NCBI GenBank assembly: GCA_024345305.1
Contig: BRON01000001.1
Coordinates: 992,001 to 1,056,000 of the forward strand
DNA length: 64,000 bases
Reading direction: 5' to 3'
Source: Mrakia gelida
Lineage: Eukaryota; Basidiomycota; Tremellomycetes; Cystofilobasidiales; Mrakiaceae
This document shows positions 12,731 to 25,955 of this stretch, piece after piece; the first letter of the stretch is position 1; each line of letters starts with the position of its first letter. Position numbers and translations under genes: made by a program. The notes beneath the pieces were generated by a model that did not search any database, was not told the DNA's origin, and was given only the letters and a program-made list of their open reading frames with translations.

Positions 12731-13093
12731 TCAAGTGCAGATCACAGCAGGACCTGAATTCATTCGAAACGAACGGAACGAAGATGACGACGCGTCGACG
12801 AAAACTCAGCTCGCCTTTTGTTCTCTTCTTTCCTCGTCTTCATCTTCCTCACGAGTCGAGAAGGAAGACAAACTACTCACAGGCGTACCCCTTCCTAGGC
12901 ACACAGATGGAGCACCTCTGCGCAACGACGGCGGAGTCAACAGGGACGGGGGAAGCCCGGCTTGATGTAGCGAGGAGAGCGAGGACGAGGAAGCTGAACG
13001 AACCACGAGCAAGAAGAGAACAAGTGAGCTCTCGAAGCCTCAGAAGGCCAACTGAGGAGACAGGACTGACCTGAAGGAGAGAGAAAACTTCAT
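12731..13093 (-). CDS. Small secreted cysteine-containing peptide, 52 residues
   Basis: Three tiny exons (13093-13071, 12993-12881, 12753-12731) join in phase to a 52-residue protein. Residues 1-21 (MKFSLSFSFLVLALLATSSRA) are a textbook signal peptide with cleavage expected near ASPVP. The mature part is about 30 residues with four cysteines (residues 35, 38, 46, 51) in the pattern CxxC-x7-C-x4-C, ending CPAVICT. The exons are flanked by GTCAGT and GTGAGT donors, and the second intron contains a GACGCGTC palindrome as do many introns here. The gene sits tail-to-tail, 70 bp from the end of the membrane-protein gene. It may be an effector-like peptide, a pheromone-like secreted peptide or an antimicrobial; I cannot tell which, and I do not recognise the family. 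Confidence 0.6.
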
Positions 13094-13525
13094 GTCTGAT
13101 GGTGGTGGTTGGTGGGGAGAAAGGAGAGGAGGAAGGACGTCGAAGAGCGAAGATGGGAAGGACGAGTGAGACCGAGCTAACGGAGAGTCAGAAGGTTCGT
13201 TGTCCTGTTGTTCCATGAAGAGAACCGTAAGGGGTTTGGCGTTGCCAAGAGAGCGACGGAAGACAGGTCAAAGAGAGCGAGCGAAGAGGGGACGAACGCG
13301 TCGAACAGAGAACGAGCTCGAGACGCGTCGGATCTCGATCTTCCATCTCTCTTCGAACGAGGTATCGGAGAAAGCGAGAAGTGAACTAGACTGATATATT
13401 ACGACGACGACGACTAGTCGTCATCAACACGCTCTAGATAATGCGAAGTGGCTAGCTGAACGAAACGACTCCAAACCAAAAGATCTCCCTCGCCCAAGCT
13501 CCCTCGCTCACGCTGATTCGCTCAC
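13094..13525. other. Intergenic between secreted peptide and mitochondrial carrier
   Basis: About 430 bp that should hold the promoter of the secreted peptide (reading leftward) and the 3' end of the carrier transcript. Two ACGCGTC copies lie close together (13297-13303 and 13324-13330). A short (CGA)n run occurs at 13403-13414. No coding segment with consistent splicing was found. Confidence 0.5.
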
Positions 13526-15522
13526 TCAACGTACCCCCCATCCCCTTCTAACCAGCTCCCCACTCCCTCATAGCACGAGATCATGATCGCACACGCCGGT
13601 GCGACCTTGATCAACCTCGGAGCCAGCCCGGCGAACAACGCCTGGGGACCTTCCGTCTTGATGATTCCAAGGAGGAGGGAGAACGTTCCTGGTACTGCTG
13701 GACGACGAGCTGAGGAGTGAGGTTTGGATTTTGAGGAGGAGGACTTGGAGGTGGAAGAGGAGTAAGGGGAGACAGCGTTGGGATCGCGTTGAACGAAGAC
13801 CTGTCGACGCGTCTTGAGGACGTCGAAGGGGGTGGTGATGAAGGCGGCGACCTGACGGCGAAGGAGAGAAGCGAGATGGAGGCGAGAGAGACATCAGTAA
13901 CGACTCCGAGGCGAAGGAAGGACGAAGAAAGCTCGAATCGAACTCACCATCCCACTACTAGCTCCAGCAACCATCGCTCTCGCCCACTCTCCTTTCCCTC
14001 CCGGTCTCCCTTTAACCCACCTCGGTCCCGTCAGCACCCTCAACTTCATCACCTCGTACCCAGCCCAGTAAATCGCACTGAACGGCACATCCCTCCACAG
14101 CGTCGCTCCCAGCCCTCTCCAAAGCGTCCTCACTCCCCTCTTCTTCACCATCGCGCTCAACCCTTCGAGCGTGCTCTTCACCGACGGCGGTGGCAGGTTT
14201 GGAGCTGGGAGGGCCTGAAGACGAGTCCGGAAGAGTTCGAGAGGGGAGAGAAGGGTGACGGAGAGACCTCGAGAGATGGCTCCTGCGAACAAAGGCGAGA
14301 GGAGGGAGAGGGAGGTGGAGTTGGGAGCGAGGGAGAGGAGGTGGAGGTTCAGGTGGGTGTAGCCGAGCATGTAGAGGGCGGAGGAGGGGACGCCCATGGA
14401 TCTGAGAAAACACAGACACAATCGAAGGAACAAGCGGGGTGAGCATGAGCGTGAGCGTGTGTGGGATTTCGAACTAAGAACGAAAAGAAGCTCGAGCTCA
14501 CAAAGTCGTCCCAACACCCTTCCAAAGACCTCGAATCCCACTCTCCCTCCTGACGGACTGGACCTCCTCCCAGAACCCACCCAACGCGACTCCTTTGCCC
14601 TTCCCGTTCCCTCCGACCCCAACATCGAGCTTGCCCGTCCTGAAATCATCGATCAACCTCCTCCAGCCCGCTGGGGACTCGCACCCGACGGGAGGGACGA
14701 GATCTAGTCGGATCGCCCCCGCTGCTGACGAGGAAGACGAGTTCCGTAAGAGACGAGCGACGTCGGAGGAGGTGCTGGAGGAGGAGGAGCAGTAGAGTTG
14801 ATGAGCGCGATGGGCTGTTGAGAACGATGATGCGGCTGAGAGGTTTGAAGGAGGTGGAGGAGGGAGGAGGTTGGGGTTGATGAGCGTTGGACGATTGAGG
14901 AGGGTTGTGGAGCAGCACGAGTTGGCTGTTAACGGAACGGGAGGTGCAGGGGCATGGGCGGGTTTGGGTTGTTGAGGTGGTGGACGAGATTGGAGGCGAG
15001 TTTTGAGGACGTCGAAGGGAGTCACTGGAGGAGGGAGGGAAGGAGGAGGTCAGAACGAACGACGTCGAAGGAACGATGGCTTAGAAAAACGATCGTCCAT
15101 CAGATTAGAGTGCAGATTTTCGAATCGAACTCACTAAGCAAGCTAGTAGCCACGGCCCCAGTCATAGCTCCTGCACCTCTGCTACCCAAGCGAGCCATCA
15201 GGCTCGACTCTCCCTTCTTGTTCTCCTTCCCTCCTTCAGCTCCTCCTCCTTCAACCCCTCCTTCTTCCCTTCCCCCTTCAGCCGTCCGTCCTGCAGCCCC
15301 ACCGTTGACGGATCGCCTTCCTGCATCCCTAGATGAAGACGAGGACGAAGAGGAAGCAGCCCCGTAGGCTATGGACTCGTCGAGAAGCAGCGTAGAAGAG
15401 TCTGAATGGGACGAGGAGGAGGAGGAGGAGGTGAAGGGGAGGTCGTCCGGAACGAAGGAGGAGGAAGAAGAACTGGTCGAAGAGAAGTCGAGATCAAGAT
15501 CGGAGGGGAAGGTGGTGGCCAT
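13526..15522 (-). CDS. Mitochondrial carrier, Mtm1/SLC25A39-SLC25A40 type
   Basis: An inner-membrane solute carrier with three Solcar repeats. The signature PxD/ExxKxR appears three times: [11 protein letters not shown] (about 14985-15025), [12 protein letters not shown] (about 14225-14255) and [12 protein letters not shown] (about 13795-13825). The N-terminal part is a long Ser-rich acidic region, and the first repeat carries a large Ser/Pro-rich insertion with a CC pair before RLLRN. Such an insertion in the first matrix loop is a mark of the Mtm1/SLC25A39/40 group, associated with mitochondrial glutathione import and with manganese/iron handling. The C-terminus is [16 protein letters not shown]. 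There are four exons; the last stop is at 13526-13528. The subfamily call rests on the loop and overall order and is less sure than the carrier call itself. Confidence 0.85.
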
Positions 15523-15999
15523 GCACGAGCTTCAGATGGAGTCCAAGAAGGGGAGAGAAGAAGAAGAGAGACTGGGGAGCGGCGAGGTGGGATGATGACG
15601 GAAGAAAGCAAAAGGAAGGGAGTCGACGAGCTTGGAGCCAGTCGAAATTCGACCCAGAGGGCGACGCGTTCTCGGCCGGCATCGACAAGGGAAAAAATGT
15701 TCAAAGAGAGCTCAGAGATATGAGCTCGGCACCTGCAAGCTTGTGGGGAGAAATTGTGCTCGACGAGAGGGAAAAGGGAGCGGCAGTCTTCGGCCTTGAA
15801 TCCGACCGCGACCGACCTCGTTTCTCTTGCCTTCAGCATCTCACTCGATCTGGTCGAGACAGAGCTCCCGGTCTACAGAGGAGTATGTGATCAGTGTGTT
15901 CATTCGTCATTAAAAGCGCTCCCTCCCTAGCAGCCCTCATCCTGTCGCACGACCTCCCAACCTCCCTCCCTCCCTCTCTGCTCTCCTTCCCAACCGAAA
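15523..15999. other. Intergenic, carrier promoter and DUF4748-like 3' end
   Basis: This 477-bp stretch lies upstream of the carrier start and downstream of the stop of the next minus-strand gene. It is rich in GA/TC on the strand of transcription and contains one GACGCGTT element near 15663. No gene was recognised. Confidence 0.5.
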
Positions 16000-17006
16000 C
16001 TACTTCTTCCCGTACGTCGGATCCAAGTAGCTCCTTCTATGGTACACCTCCGCTTCTGGCTCAGCTGCCTTCTTGAGGGCGTCCGTCGTTGGTGTGGAGG
16101 AAGGGAGATGGGAGGTGAGGGAGTTGGCCGCGTCGACGGCTTTGGTTTTGAGCTTGATCGCTTCGAGTTCGGCGTCGAGAGCGAGACGTTCGTCCCCTAG
16201 AGTGAGCGAAGCGTAGTGAGAAGAGGGTATAGGTAGGAAGGAGAAGTGGAAGCAAAGAGGGTGGTCAGTCAGGGTGAGAGGGGAGACGGAGCGGAAGGGA
16301 GGAGAAGACGAATGGGACCGGGGAGGAGGTCGTGATTTGTAGAGGGATGATGGGGAGGCGGATGAGGTGGCGAGCAGGCAGTTTTTGCGCTCGTGGAGGT
16401 TGGGTGCGTGGAGGAGAGGGTAGGGGAGTGCATCCCCGACTCTAGGATCGTGTCCGAAGCATCGAAACGACTCGATCCAAGGTGACGTTTGACGTTCGAC
16501 CTTCCTTCCCTCCCCTCCTTCCCCCATCGCCTCCCTTCCTTCTACACCTGCCCAAGACACAAGAAAACTCCCTCTTCCATCGAAGACGAGAACCAGTGTT
16601 CCCTCATCGTCTCCAGTGTCTCGGAGGAGCGTCTCGTGTAGAGTTTCGTCGCCCAGATGGACCCAAAAGAGAGTGCTAAAAAGTCGAAGGTCGCGAGAGC
16701 TCAACTCACAGGTGAGGATTCGATTGTCCTGCTGTCCCGTCCTGGCTGCCGTTCGATGTCGCTCGTCGATCTCTCGACGCACGTAGAGGTAAGCTCCACC
16801 AGCACCTGTATAACGAAGCACGAGGAGAGGAAGGTCAGGCTGAGTCGCAGAGAAGGGAAAAGGAAGGTCGGGTTCGGTGAACGAACCGACGAGGAGCGCT
16901 CCCCATCCAACAGCCTGTAGCAGCACAAAACGAAAGATCGATTAGTGAGAGGTCGTAGAAAAGATGGAGAGGCAGGTGGACGAACGATTGATTGTCCAGT
17001 GTTCAT
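16000..17006 (-). CDS. Small mitochondrial-type protein, DUF4748-like
   Basis: The spliced product is short (about 110 residues). The exons give MNTGQSI, then AVGWGALLVG, then AGGAYLYVRREIDERHRTAARTGQQ, and a last exon ERLALDAELEAIKLKTKAVD ending YLDPTYGKK. A glycine-rich membrane helix followed at once by a basic/acidic helix with REIDERHR is the layout of fungal DUF4748 proteins, thought to be mitochondrial; the assignment is from memory of the pattern. Between the last two coding exons lies a 513-nt intron (16197-16709) that is a multiple of three and free of stops, so retaining it would give a longer protein with an unrelated insert. The first intron uses the donor GTTCGT. No partner or pathway can be read from the neighbours. 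Confidence 0.6.
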
Positions 17007-17722
17007 TTTAGTTTGGGTTGTAGAGGGAGGAAGGAGGAAGCAGAGGGTGGTGGTTTGAGGTGAGCTTCGCGCAATGACGGGTCGAGGAGGTCGTCGGCTG
17101 GGCGAGTCGCAAGACGAAGAGTGAGAGAGAGAAAAAAAGGCCAGTAACCGCCGCTGTTTTATATTTGCTGCTTGAAGAGCGTCCCTTTGATTGAATATGC
17201 TTTGAGAAACGCTTTCGAAGCTCACTCGTTTCCCTTTGTTCTCTTCTTTCTACGGTCCTCTTCCGTCGAGGTTCGATCAGCGACCTCGAAGCGGTCGAGC
17301 TCAACTTCAACCCTTCCTTTTGTTCGTCCCCTCTCTGTGCCGCAAACTTGCTCCAACGTCCACCTTCTTGTCAAGCTCTTGTGAGTTGCAGAATGCCCTT
17401 CGACTCTGCAGCTTTGCCAGATTTTCCTGACTCGCTTCTTTGTGGAACACGCGCAGATCCGACTCGCTGCTCTCCCTCGAATTCGTTGTTCTCCAGGTCA
17501 AACAACCTTCTCTTCCTCGCTTTCTCGCCTTCAACCATCACCCAGACCCCTATCAACCACTCACCGACTCTCTAGGCCCTCCCTCTACCCTCCCTACCTT
17601 TCACCACCCTCGTATCTCTACCAGAGAGCGCTCTAATCTCTCTCGACTTCGCTCCCCCCTCCATCCCACTCCCAACCTCGGACTCCGACCTCTCTTCCCT
17701 TTCCTCTTACCCTTCCCAAAAA
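17007..17722. other. Divergent promoter region between DUF4748-like gene and MAP kinase
   Basis: About 715 bp between two start codons that face away from each other. The half next to the kinase is strongly C/T-rich on the + strand, as in many leaders of this genome. A short A/T patch (17156-17170) may mark a core promoter. No coding exon was supported on either strand. Confidence 0.5.
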
Positions 17723-20328
<2,606 letters not shown>

Positions 20329-20943
20329 CTCGCCTTCCACTCTCTCTTTTGGTCTCGCTGTCTCGTCCATCTCTCTTTCTTCACCCCATTCCCCCTTACC
20401 TTATCTTACCTACCCTACTCCCTCAACGTCCCGATAGAACATCTATAAATCCTCGCTCTCCCGCTCTCTCTCTTGCATACCACCTCCTCCCATCCCCGTT
20501 TCTTGCGCAATCCTCGATACCCGTTCCTCGCTCGACGCGTCGCTCCTCCCCATCTTCCCTCCTCCTTATCCCGGATCCCACCCCTCTCCCTTACCACCAC
20601 CTCGGAATACTTTCTAAAGTCCTCCTCGCTAGTTAAACCCCCCTCGCCTCTCGTCCCTACCTCGTTTGTCTTCTGTTCCTTCGATTGTTCACGCTCGTCC
20701 CGCCTCTTCTTGATTTTCCTTGCTTCTCTTCGTTGCCTCTCTCTCTCGCTCGGGTCAACCGCTTTCTTTATTTTTGATGGTATGTCGTCAAAAACGGAAC
20801 GGCCCTCTTCTCCTTGTCTTCCTTTTGTGAGCTTACCTCGAGCGCTCAGAACGTGGAGACTGGAGAATAGATCATGGGCATTTGAGGGAGAAGGGAGATA
20901 CAGTGATAGGGAACTAGTAGACTGAAGCACGCGATAGGGCATT
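20329..20943. other. Convergent 3' UTR region (MAP kinase / MFS transporter)
   Basis: A 615-bp C/T-rich stretch between two stop codons on opposite strands. It must hold both poly(A) sites. One GACGCGTC palindrome lies near 20533. Open frames here are compositional and show no splice-supported coding. Confidence 0.55.
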
Positions 20944-23900
20944 TTAGACCTTCTGATCGTTCCCGACCTTGATGTCTCCCTCGATCTGAGCAAAACGAAG
21001 AGAGCGAGAGTCAGCGACGCGTCGTCGAGAACAAAAGCAAGGAGGGAAGAGAGAGCTCACGTGCTGAACCTCCTGCTTCTCGAGCGTTCCGTGTTCCATC
21101 TCCTGCTCCTTGTGCTGAGCTGCCACGTAAGCGTCTCGAGCTTCCATGGTGGTGGAGCCGAAGAGGATGTCCTGCGAGGGCGAGGGCGAGGGAAAAGGAA
21201 TCGAAGGGATCAGTTTCGACGCGTTGGAAGTCGACGAGAGAAAGGAAGAAGCTCACCATCTCCTCGATAGACAAGCCTCGAGTCTCAGGAAGCCAGAATC
21301 CAAAGGCAGCTACCAGGACGTTGATTCCCGCGAACATCTGGAACGGGGGAGAGGGAAGGTCAGCCCACCACTCGACGCGTCTCGTCTTTTCGTCCGACTG
21401 CGTACTCACAAAGAAGAGCCTTCCGTTGGGCAAAGCGAGGACGAGGTAAGGGGTGATCTTGGTCAAGGTGAAGTTGAAAGCCCACTGGGAGGCAGCGGCG
21501 ACGGCCATTCTGGATCGATCGAGAAGAATAAAGGTCAGTTCGAGTCGAACGAGAGACGAGGCCGAGGAGCCGCTGAACTCACCCGTAGTGTCGAAGTCGC
21601 ATGGGGAAGATCTCGGAGCAGTACACCCAAGGAACAGGTCCCCACGAGAAGCAGTACTGGGACGAGGAGGTCAAGACGGAAGGGGAGTCAGCGTTTCGAA
21701 AGAGCGACGCGTCGAACGAACGAAGTCGAAGGAGAGGAGGAAGAGGAAACTCACAGGAATAACGAAGAGGTAGATCATGGCAGCCATGGCGATGGATCGG
21801 CTAGAGGGGGAGGTGGCATTGGGATCGACGTCCGAGGTGATGAAGATGGCACTGAGGGAGAACAACGAATCGAACGAGAAGGTCAGATTGGCGGCTCGAC
21901 GTGACGAGAAGAAGAGGCGCGCTGTTCGACTTACCCGACAATGAGCTGGATTCGAGAAGAAGAGCGAAGTGGTCAGATATGGTTTGCTGAGGGTTTTGAG
22001 GCGAGGAACTCACCAAGAACGCGCCCATTCCGACAGCACCGGCTCCCAACGAGAGTCGTCGACCGAGACGTTCGATTCCGACGAAGATCTGCAGGCAAGG
22101 AGAGCAAGGATGAGCCGATGTCTCGAGCTCATCTATGAGGTAGTGGAACTCACGAAGATAGACGTAGCCACGATTTTGACGATACCATCTGAAGAGTGAA
22201 GGGGAAGAAAACGCGCGACGGTGAGCTTGATCAAAACGACGAGACGAACGAGGCTGGCCGACTCACAGATTCCCGAGGCCAAAAGACCGACGGAGGTTCC
22301 CTTGAGTCCGATACTCTTGAAGATGATGGGAGCGTCTGATGAAGGTGGAAACGGCGGGGAGGGGAGTGACGGAAGTCAGCTTCAAATATCGCGTCTCGTT
22401 CAAACCTTCGTTTGGGAACTCACAGTACGAGATGGAGTTCTGGCCGACCCACTGCTGCAAGCAAAACATGGCGAAGGCAATCTATAGACGAGGAAGAGTG
22501 GAAGAAGTCAGTTGCCAGTTTCGAACGAGGGAGGAAGAGAAGGGGAGGGGACGAACGAAGAATCGAATCTTCATCCCTGGAGCGAGGCATTCCTTGAACG
22601 AGGTTCCGGCGGTGTTGTCGAGCTCGTACTGGTGAGCAGCAGCAATCTCCGCGTACTCTTCCAGTACACGAGGATCATCGGGGGATCTTTTTCGAACCCA
22701 GGCGAGGTTGGCGAGAGCCTGGTCCTTCTTGCCCTTCGTCAGAAGCCATCGAGGCGACTCTTTGATGAACGGCAGGAGGATGATCATGAGCCCCGAGGGA
22801 ACCAGCTGCATTCCGATGGGAATTCGCCAGGAGTCGGTGGTTGACTTCAAGGGAGAGACCGAGAGACCGTACTCGATCCAGTCTGAGGTGAAAGGAAGGA
22901 CGCGAGAAGAGAGGTCAGGCTCGTCGCGTGGAAAGGCTCGATTGATCTCCTTTCACTCACATGCAGCAGCTACTCCAACGACGACAACGACTGTAGATGG
23001 AGAAGAAGAAGAAAAGGGTCGAGGGTCAGAGGCGGAGCCGCAGATGACCTCGCGACGCGTCTCGCTTCTCTTCAAGGATCACTTACTTTGGAAGAGACCA
23101 GTGATTCTACCTCGAACGTTCTTGGGCGCCATCTCAGCGACGTAAGTAGGGCAGACGGTAGACACTGCAGGAAAGGAAGAAAGAAGGAAAGCGATGAAGA
23201 AGGATTAGAAGATGTAATTCGATTCGATTCGACAGGCGACGACGTTCGCGACGCTGTAGAGACTTACTGAGTCCGACACCGAGACCTGCGACCACTCTAC
23301 CTGCGTACATCGGACTCAAATCTCCCATAGCAGCAGTTTGCGCAGCAGCTCCGATGGCGAAGACTGAGAAAAGAGAGGCAAAAGCGCGGTCAGAATCCAA
23401 CTCTTCGTCCCTTCCCTTCGAAATTTCCCTACTGTGGACTTACTAACGGTTCCAATCATCAACGACCACTTCCTACCGAGTCGCTGCATGACAGGGGCAG
23501 CTCTGATGAGATCCGCGAGAGAAGAAGCGAAGCGAGTCAGCGAGATGGTTCGACGGCCACCGCGACGGAACTTCGAGCAGGTTCCCTCCCGCTGCAGTGG
23601 GACAGGACTCACCCAAGGGCTCCAAAGAAAGCTCCGACCTGAAGGAAGGAGACGACGTTGCTGATGAAGGGGAGATGACGAACCGATTTGGATCAGCTGG
23701 CGAAGAACGAGACGCGTCGTGCTCGCGAGAAAAAGCGGTCGAGGGCGAGACTCACCTCGAGATAGCAGCCTTCTCTTCTGGGCTCTTGTCCTGGTAGTGG
23801 AAGTCGGTTTCGAAGGGTACGGTCGTGACGACTGAAGAAGCGAAAAGTCAGCTTCGTCGCAACGAGAACAATCCTCCTCGCGTCGTCGAGCCTTCTGCTC

Positions 23901-24506
23901 GGCGCTCTGTCCCCTCATCTCCCCTCCCCCCACCTCCCCTCTCCCCCACCCCTCGTCCGACTACTCTAAGATTCAGATAAATAAGTGCGTCCAACTCACT
24001 TCCTCCGGCCACTCCAGTGTCGTCTGAGGGAAAGGAAGAAGAACGGGAGTCAGCGAACGTTTCGACGATGGGAAGACGAGAAGGCGAGAGTCGACTCACA
24101 TCCGAAACAGAAGATGCCGAGGCTGTTACCATCGGCAAGAGAAGAACAGGAGAAAAGAGCAAAGAGAGACCGGTCAGCCAAAGACAGATCAAAGTCGGCA
24201 TCAGTCCTCCTGGAGAGCACCGACGAAACGCGTGGGCTGAGTCCGATTCCTCGCGAGCGAGAAACGAGAAGGGAGGACAAAGGTGGATAACGAACTAGGC
24301 AACGAGAGTCAATAGATCTGTGTAGAGACGAGGGAGAGGAGATGGGGTCAGCGACGAGGTGCGTGTTGAACTGGGGAAGAGAGGAGAGGAAGCTGGGACC
24401 TACAAACTCTGGAGTTTTGGAATCGGGAATCCTCTCCTCGGTCGTACTGCTGGGAGTCGATGTGAGCTTCGTGCTCGCCCTTGTTCTTCCTATCGAAGAG
24501 ACCCAT
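20944..24506 (-). CDS. MFS sugar/acid transporter, quinate-permease-like family
   Basis: A 12-helix major facilitator. The spliced N-terminus runs MGLFDRKNKGEHEA, then the first helix LLTLVAYLGIFCFGYDTGVAGG (24100-24325 region, four small exons). Family marks: LGRKWSLMIGT between helices 2 and 3, AGRVVAGLGVG, PTYVAEMAPKNVRGR, ESPRWLLTKGKKDQAL before the central loop, QQWVGQNSISYY in helix 7, ERLGRRLSL, VPWVYCSEIFPMRLR and PETRGLSIEEM. CFGYDTGVAGG and the helix-7 motif fit the quinate/galacturonate branch of fungal sugar transporters more than hexose transporters. About 17 exons, many under 100 nt. The substrate is not proven; a galacturonate role would fit the exo-polygalacturonase 10 kb upstream. 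Ends IEGDIKVGNDQKV. Confidence 0.88.
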
Positions 24507-24721
24507 AGTTGTGCTGAGGTGATGGAGATGGCGCGGAGGTCGAGCTGAAGCTGGAGAAGTAGGGTTGATGGGGCAAAAGGGAGAAAGGAAGGAGGGGGAG
24601 GGGGGCGACGGTGGGGCTGGTTGGGGGAGAAACAAGAAGATCAGAACCACTAAAGAGTTTTTCAGAGAGAGCAGCCCGGAGCGAGCGAGAGCCGGTACGG
24701 ACCGCTTGAGGAGGAGGGAAA

Positions 24722-25908
24722 TCAGAACGGATGACGAGACGCTTTTGGACAGACGTTGAGGTTCTCTTGGTGGGGGAACGGGGAGAAGGAGGGGAACCGC
24801 TGAAAGTCCAAGGAGAGATCGTCCTTCTTCATCAAGTTGTTGAGACGAAGGTGGAGATGAAGAGACGCGTCTGAGGAGAAGAAGAGAGATGGGTTCGTGA
24901 TCAGATTGAGCGAATGAAGTGCTGAGAGAACGAAGGAAGACAAGGTGGAGCGCGAGGGAACGCGTCGAAGGAGGACTCACCCTCGAGCTTGCCGACGAGG
25001 TTGACGAGGCGAACACCTCGCGACGAACCTTTTTGACTCGGTGCCTTTGCAACTGCCTGAGAAGAAAGGTCCAGATGTAGATATCCGAGCAGTCCGTTGC
25101 TGATTGCTCGGGAAGCAGTGGCTGGGCGATGACTGAACCGAGGAACTTAGGAAGAAGATCAGCTGGCCAGCAATCGTTGGAAGCTAGAGATCGCTCGATG
25201 CGACTCGCAGAACTGCAGGAGCAGCGGTGAGGGCCAAGGTTCGAGGGAGTGAGATGTCGATATGTTGAGGGATGAGATGGTAGGAGGGTCTCAGACCTCG
25301 CAGGCATGGATCGAGAGTGCTGATGAGTCGAGAGGAGGAAAGTCGGACGCGTCGTCCGGAGGGGTCGTTGAGTGAGAAAGAGAACGTGCGACGATGAGAA
25401 CCGAGGAAGGTAGGCGGTCTCGTGGTCGAAGAGGAAGTTCTCGAGATTGGACTGAAGTCAAAGTGGTCCCTGAAGTCTAGCTTCGAGAAGGAGGGCACCG
25501 AAGGAAAGCGGGAGGAGTGACAGGAAGAGGGAAGGTCAGGTTTTTGAGACTCAGAACCGAGGAAAATGACAACGAAAGGAGAGAGAAGAGTCACTTGTAG
25601 AGCTGATAGCACGTCCGAAAAGCTTGCGCTCACTCAGCTATGACTCCTATTGCAGAGAGAGGGACGTTCTCGAAGCCGCCCAAGTGCCGGCGGTTGAGCT
25701 CGACCTTCGTTTCCTTGCCTCCTTCCTTCCTTATAAATCTTCCTTGTAGCGACGTCAGATCGAGTGATGATCTGCGAAAGATACGGACGCGAGATTTCGA
25801 GAAGTTTTGAAGGGGAGGGAGGGCGGAAGCGGGACGAGTAAGGAGGAAGGAAGGGAGGTTTGAACGAAGCTCACCAACGGCGTCCTTCCTCCCCTCCCCT
25901 TCTCCCAC
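24722..25908 (-). CDS. Unrecognised protein, multi-exon model
   Basis: I do not recognise this product. Exons whose phases agree give: MGEGEGRKDAV at the start; then FIRKEGGKETKVELNRRHLG and FENVPLSAIGVIAE; DHFDFSPISRTSSSTTRPP; a tiny exon with LSIHACE; an 8-nt exon; then ATASRAISNGLLGYLHLDL continuing to GVRLVNLVGKLE; and a last exon DASLHLHLRLNNLMKKDDL ending VCPKASRHPF. The last two exons are the best supported, joined by a GTGAGT intron carrying the GACGCGT element. The middle (25,180-25,420) has several possible splice choices. There is no signal peptide. About 180 residues. It lies just upstream of the transporter start and on the same strand, 215 bp away. Confidence 0.4.
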
Positions 25909-25955
25909 CTTTCCATCTGTCTCTGAGCTTCAGTCTCGATCCCTATACCCGCCAA

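Noticed and set aside
13806..13813. GACGCGTC copy in the carrier
   Set aside because: This copy lies in an exon (the Lys-Thr-Arg-Arg codons of the third carrier motif), so it was not counted as an intronic element.
13789..14442. A 217-codon open frame on + inside the mitochondrial carrier
   Set aside because: Antisense to conserved carrier repeats; no signal or domain; low-complexity charged composition.
21146..21904. A 252-codon open frame on + across the MFS transporter gene
   Set aside because: It is antisense to well-supported transporter exons and has the Arg/Glu/Gly-rich composition of a shadow frame in GC-rich DNA.
24348..25307. A 319-codon Ser/Leu-rich frame on minus
   Set aside because: It reads straight through an intron with clear donor, branch and acceptor, and a different frame gives the better spliced product.
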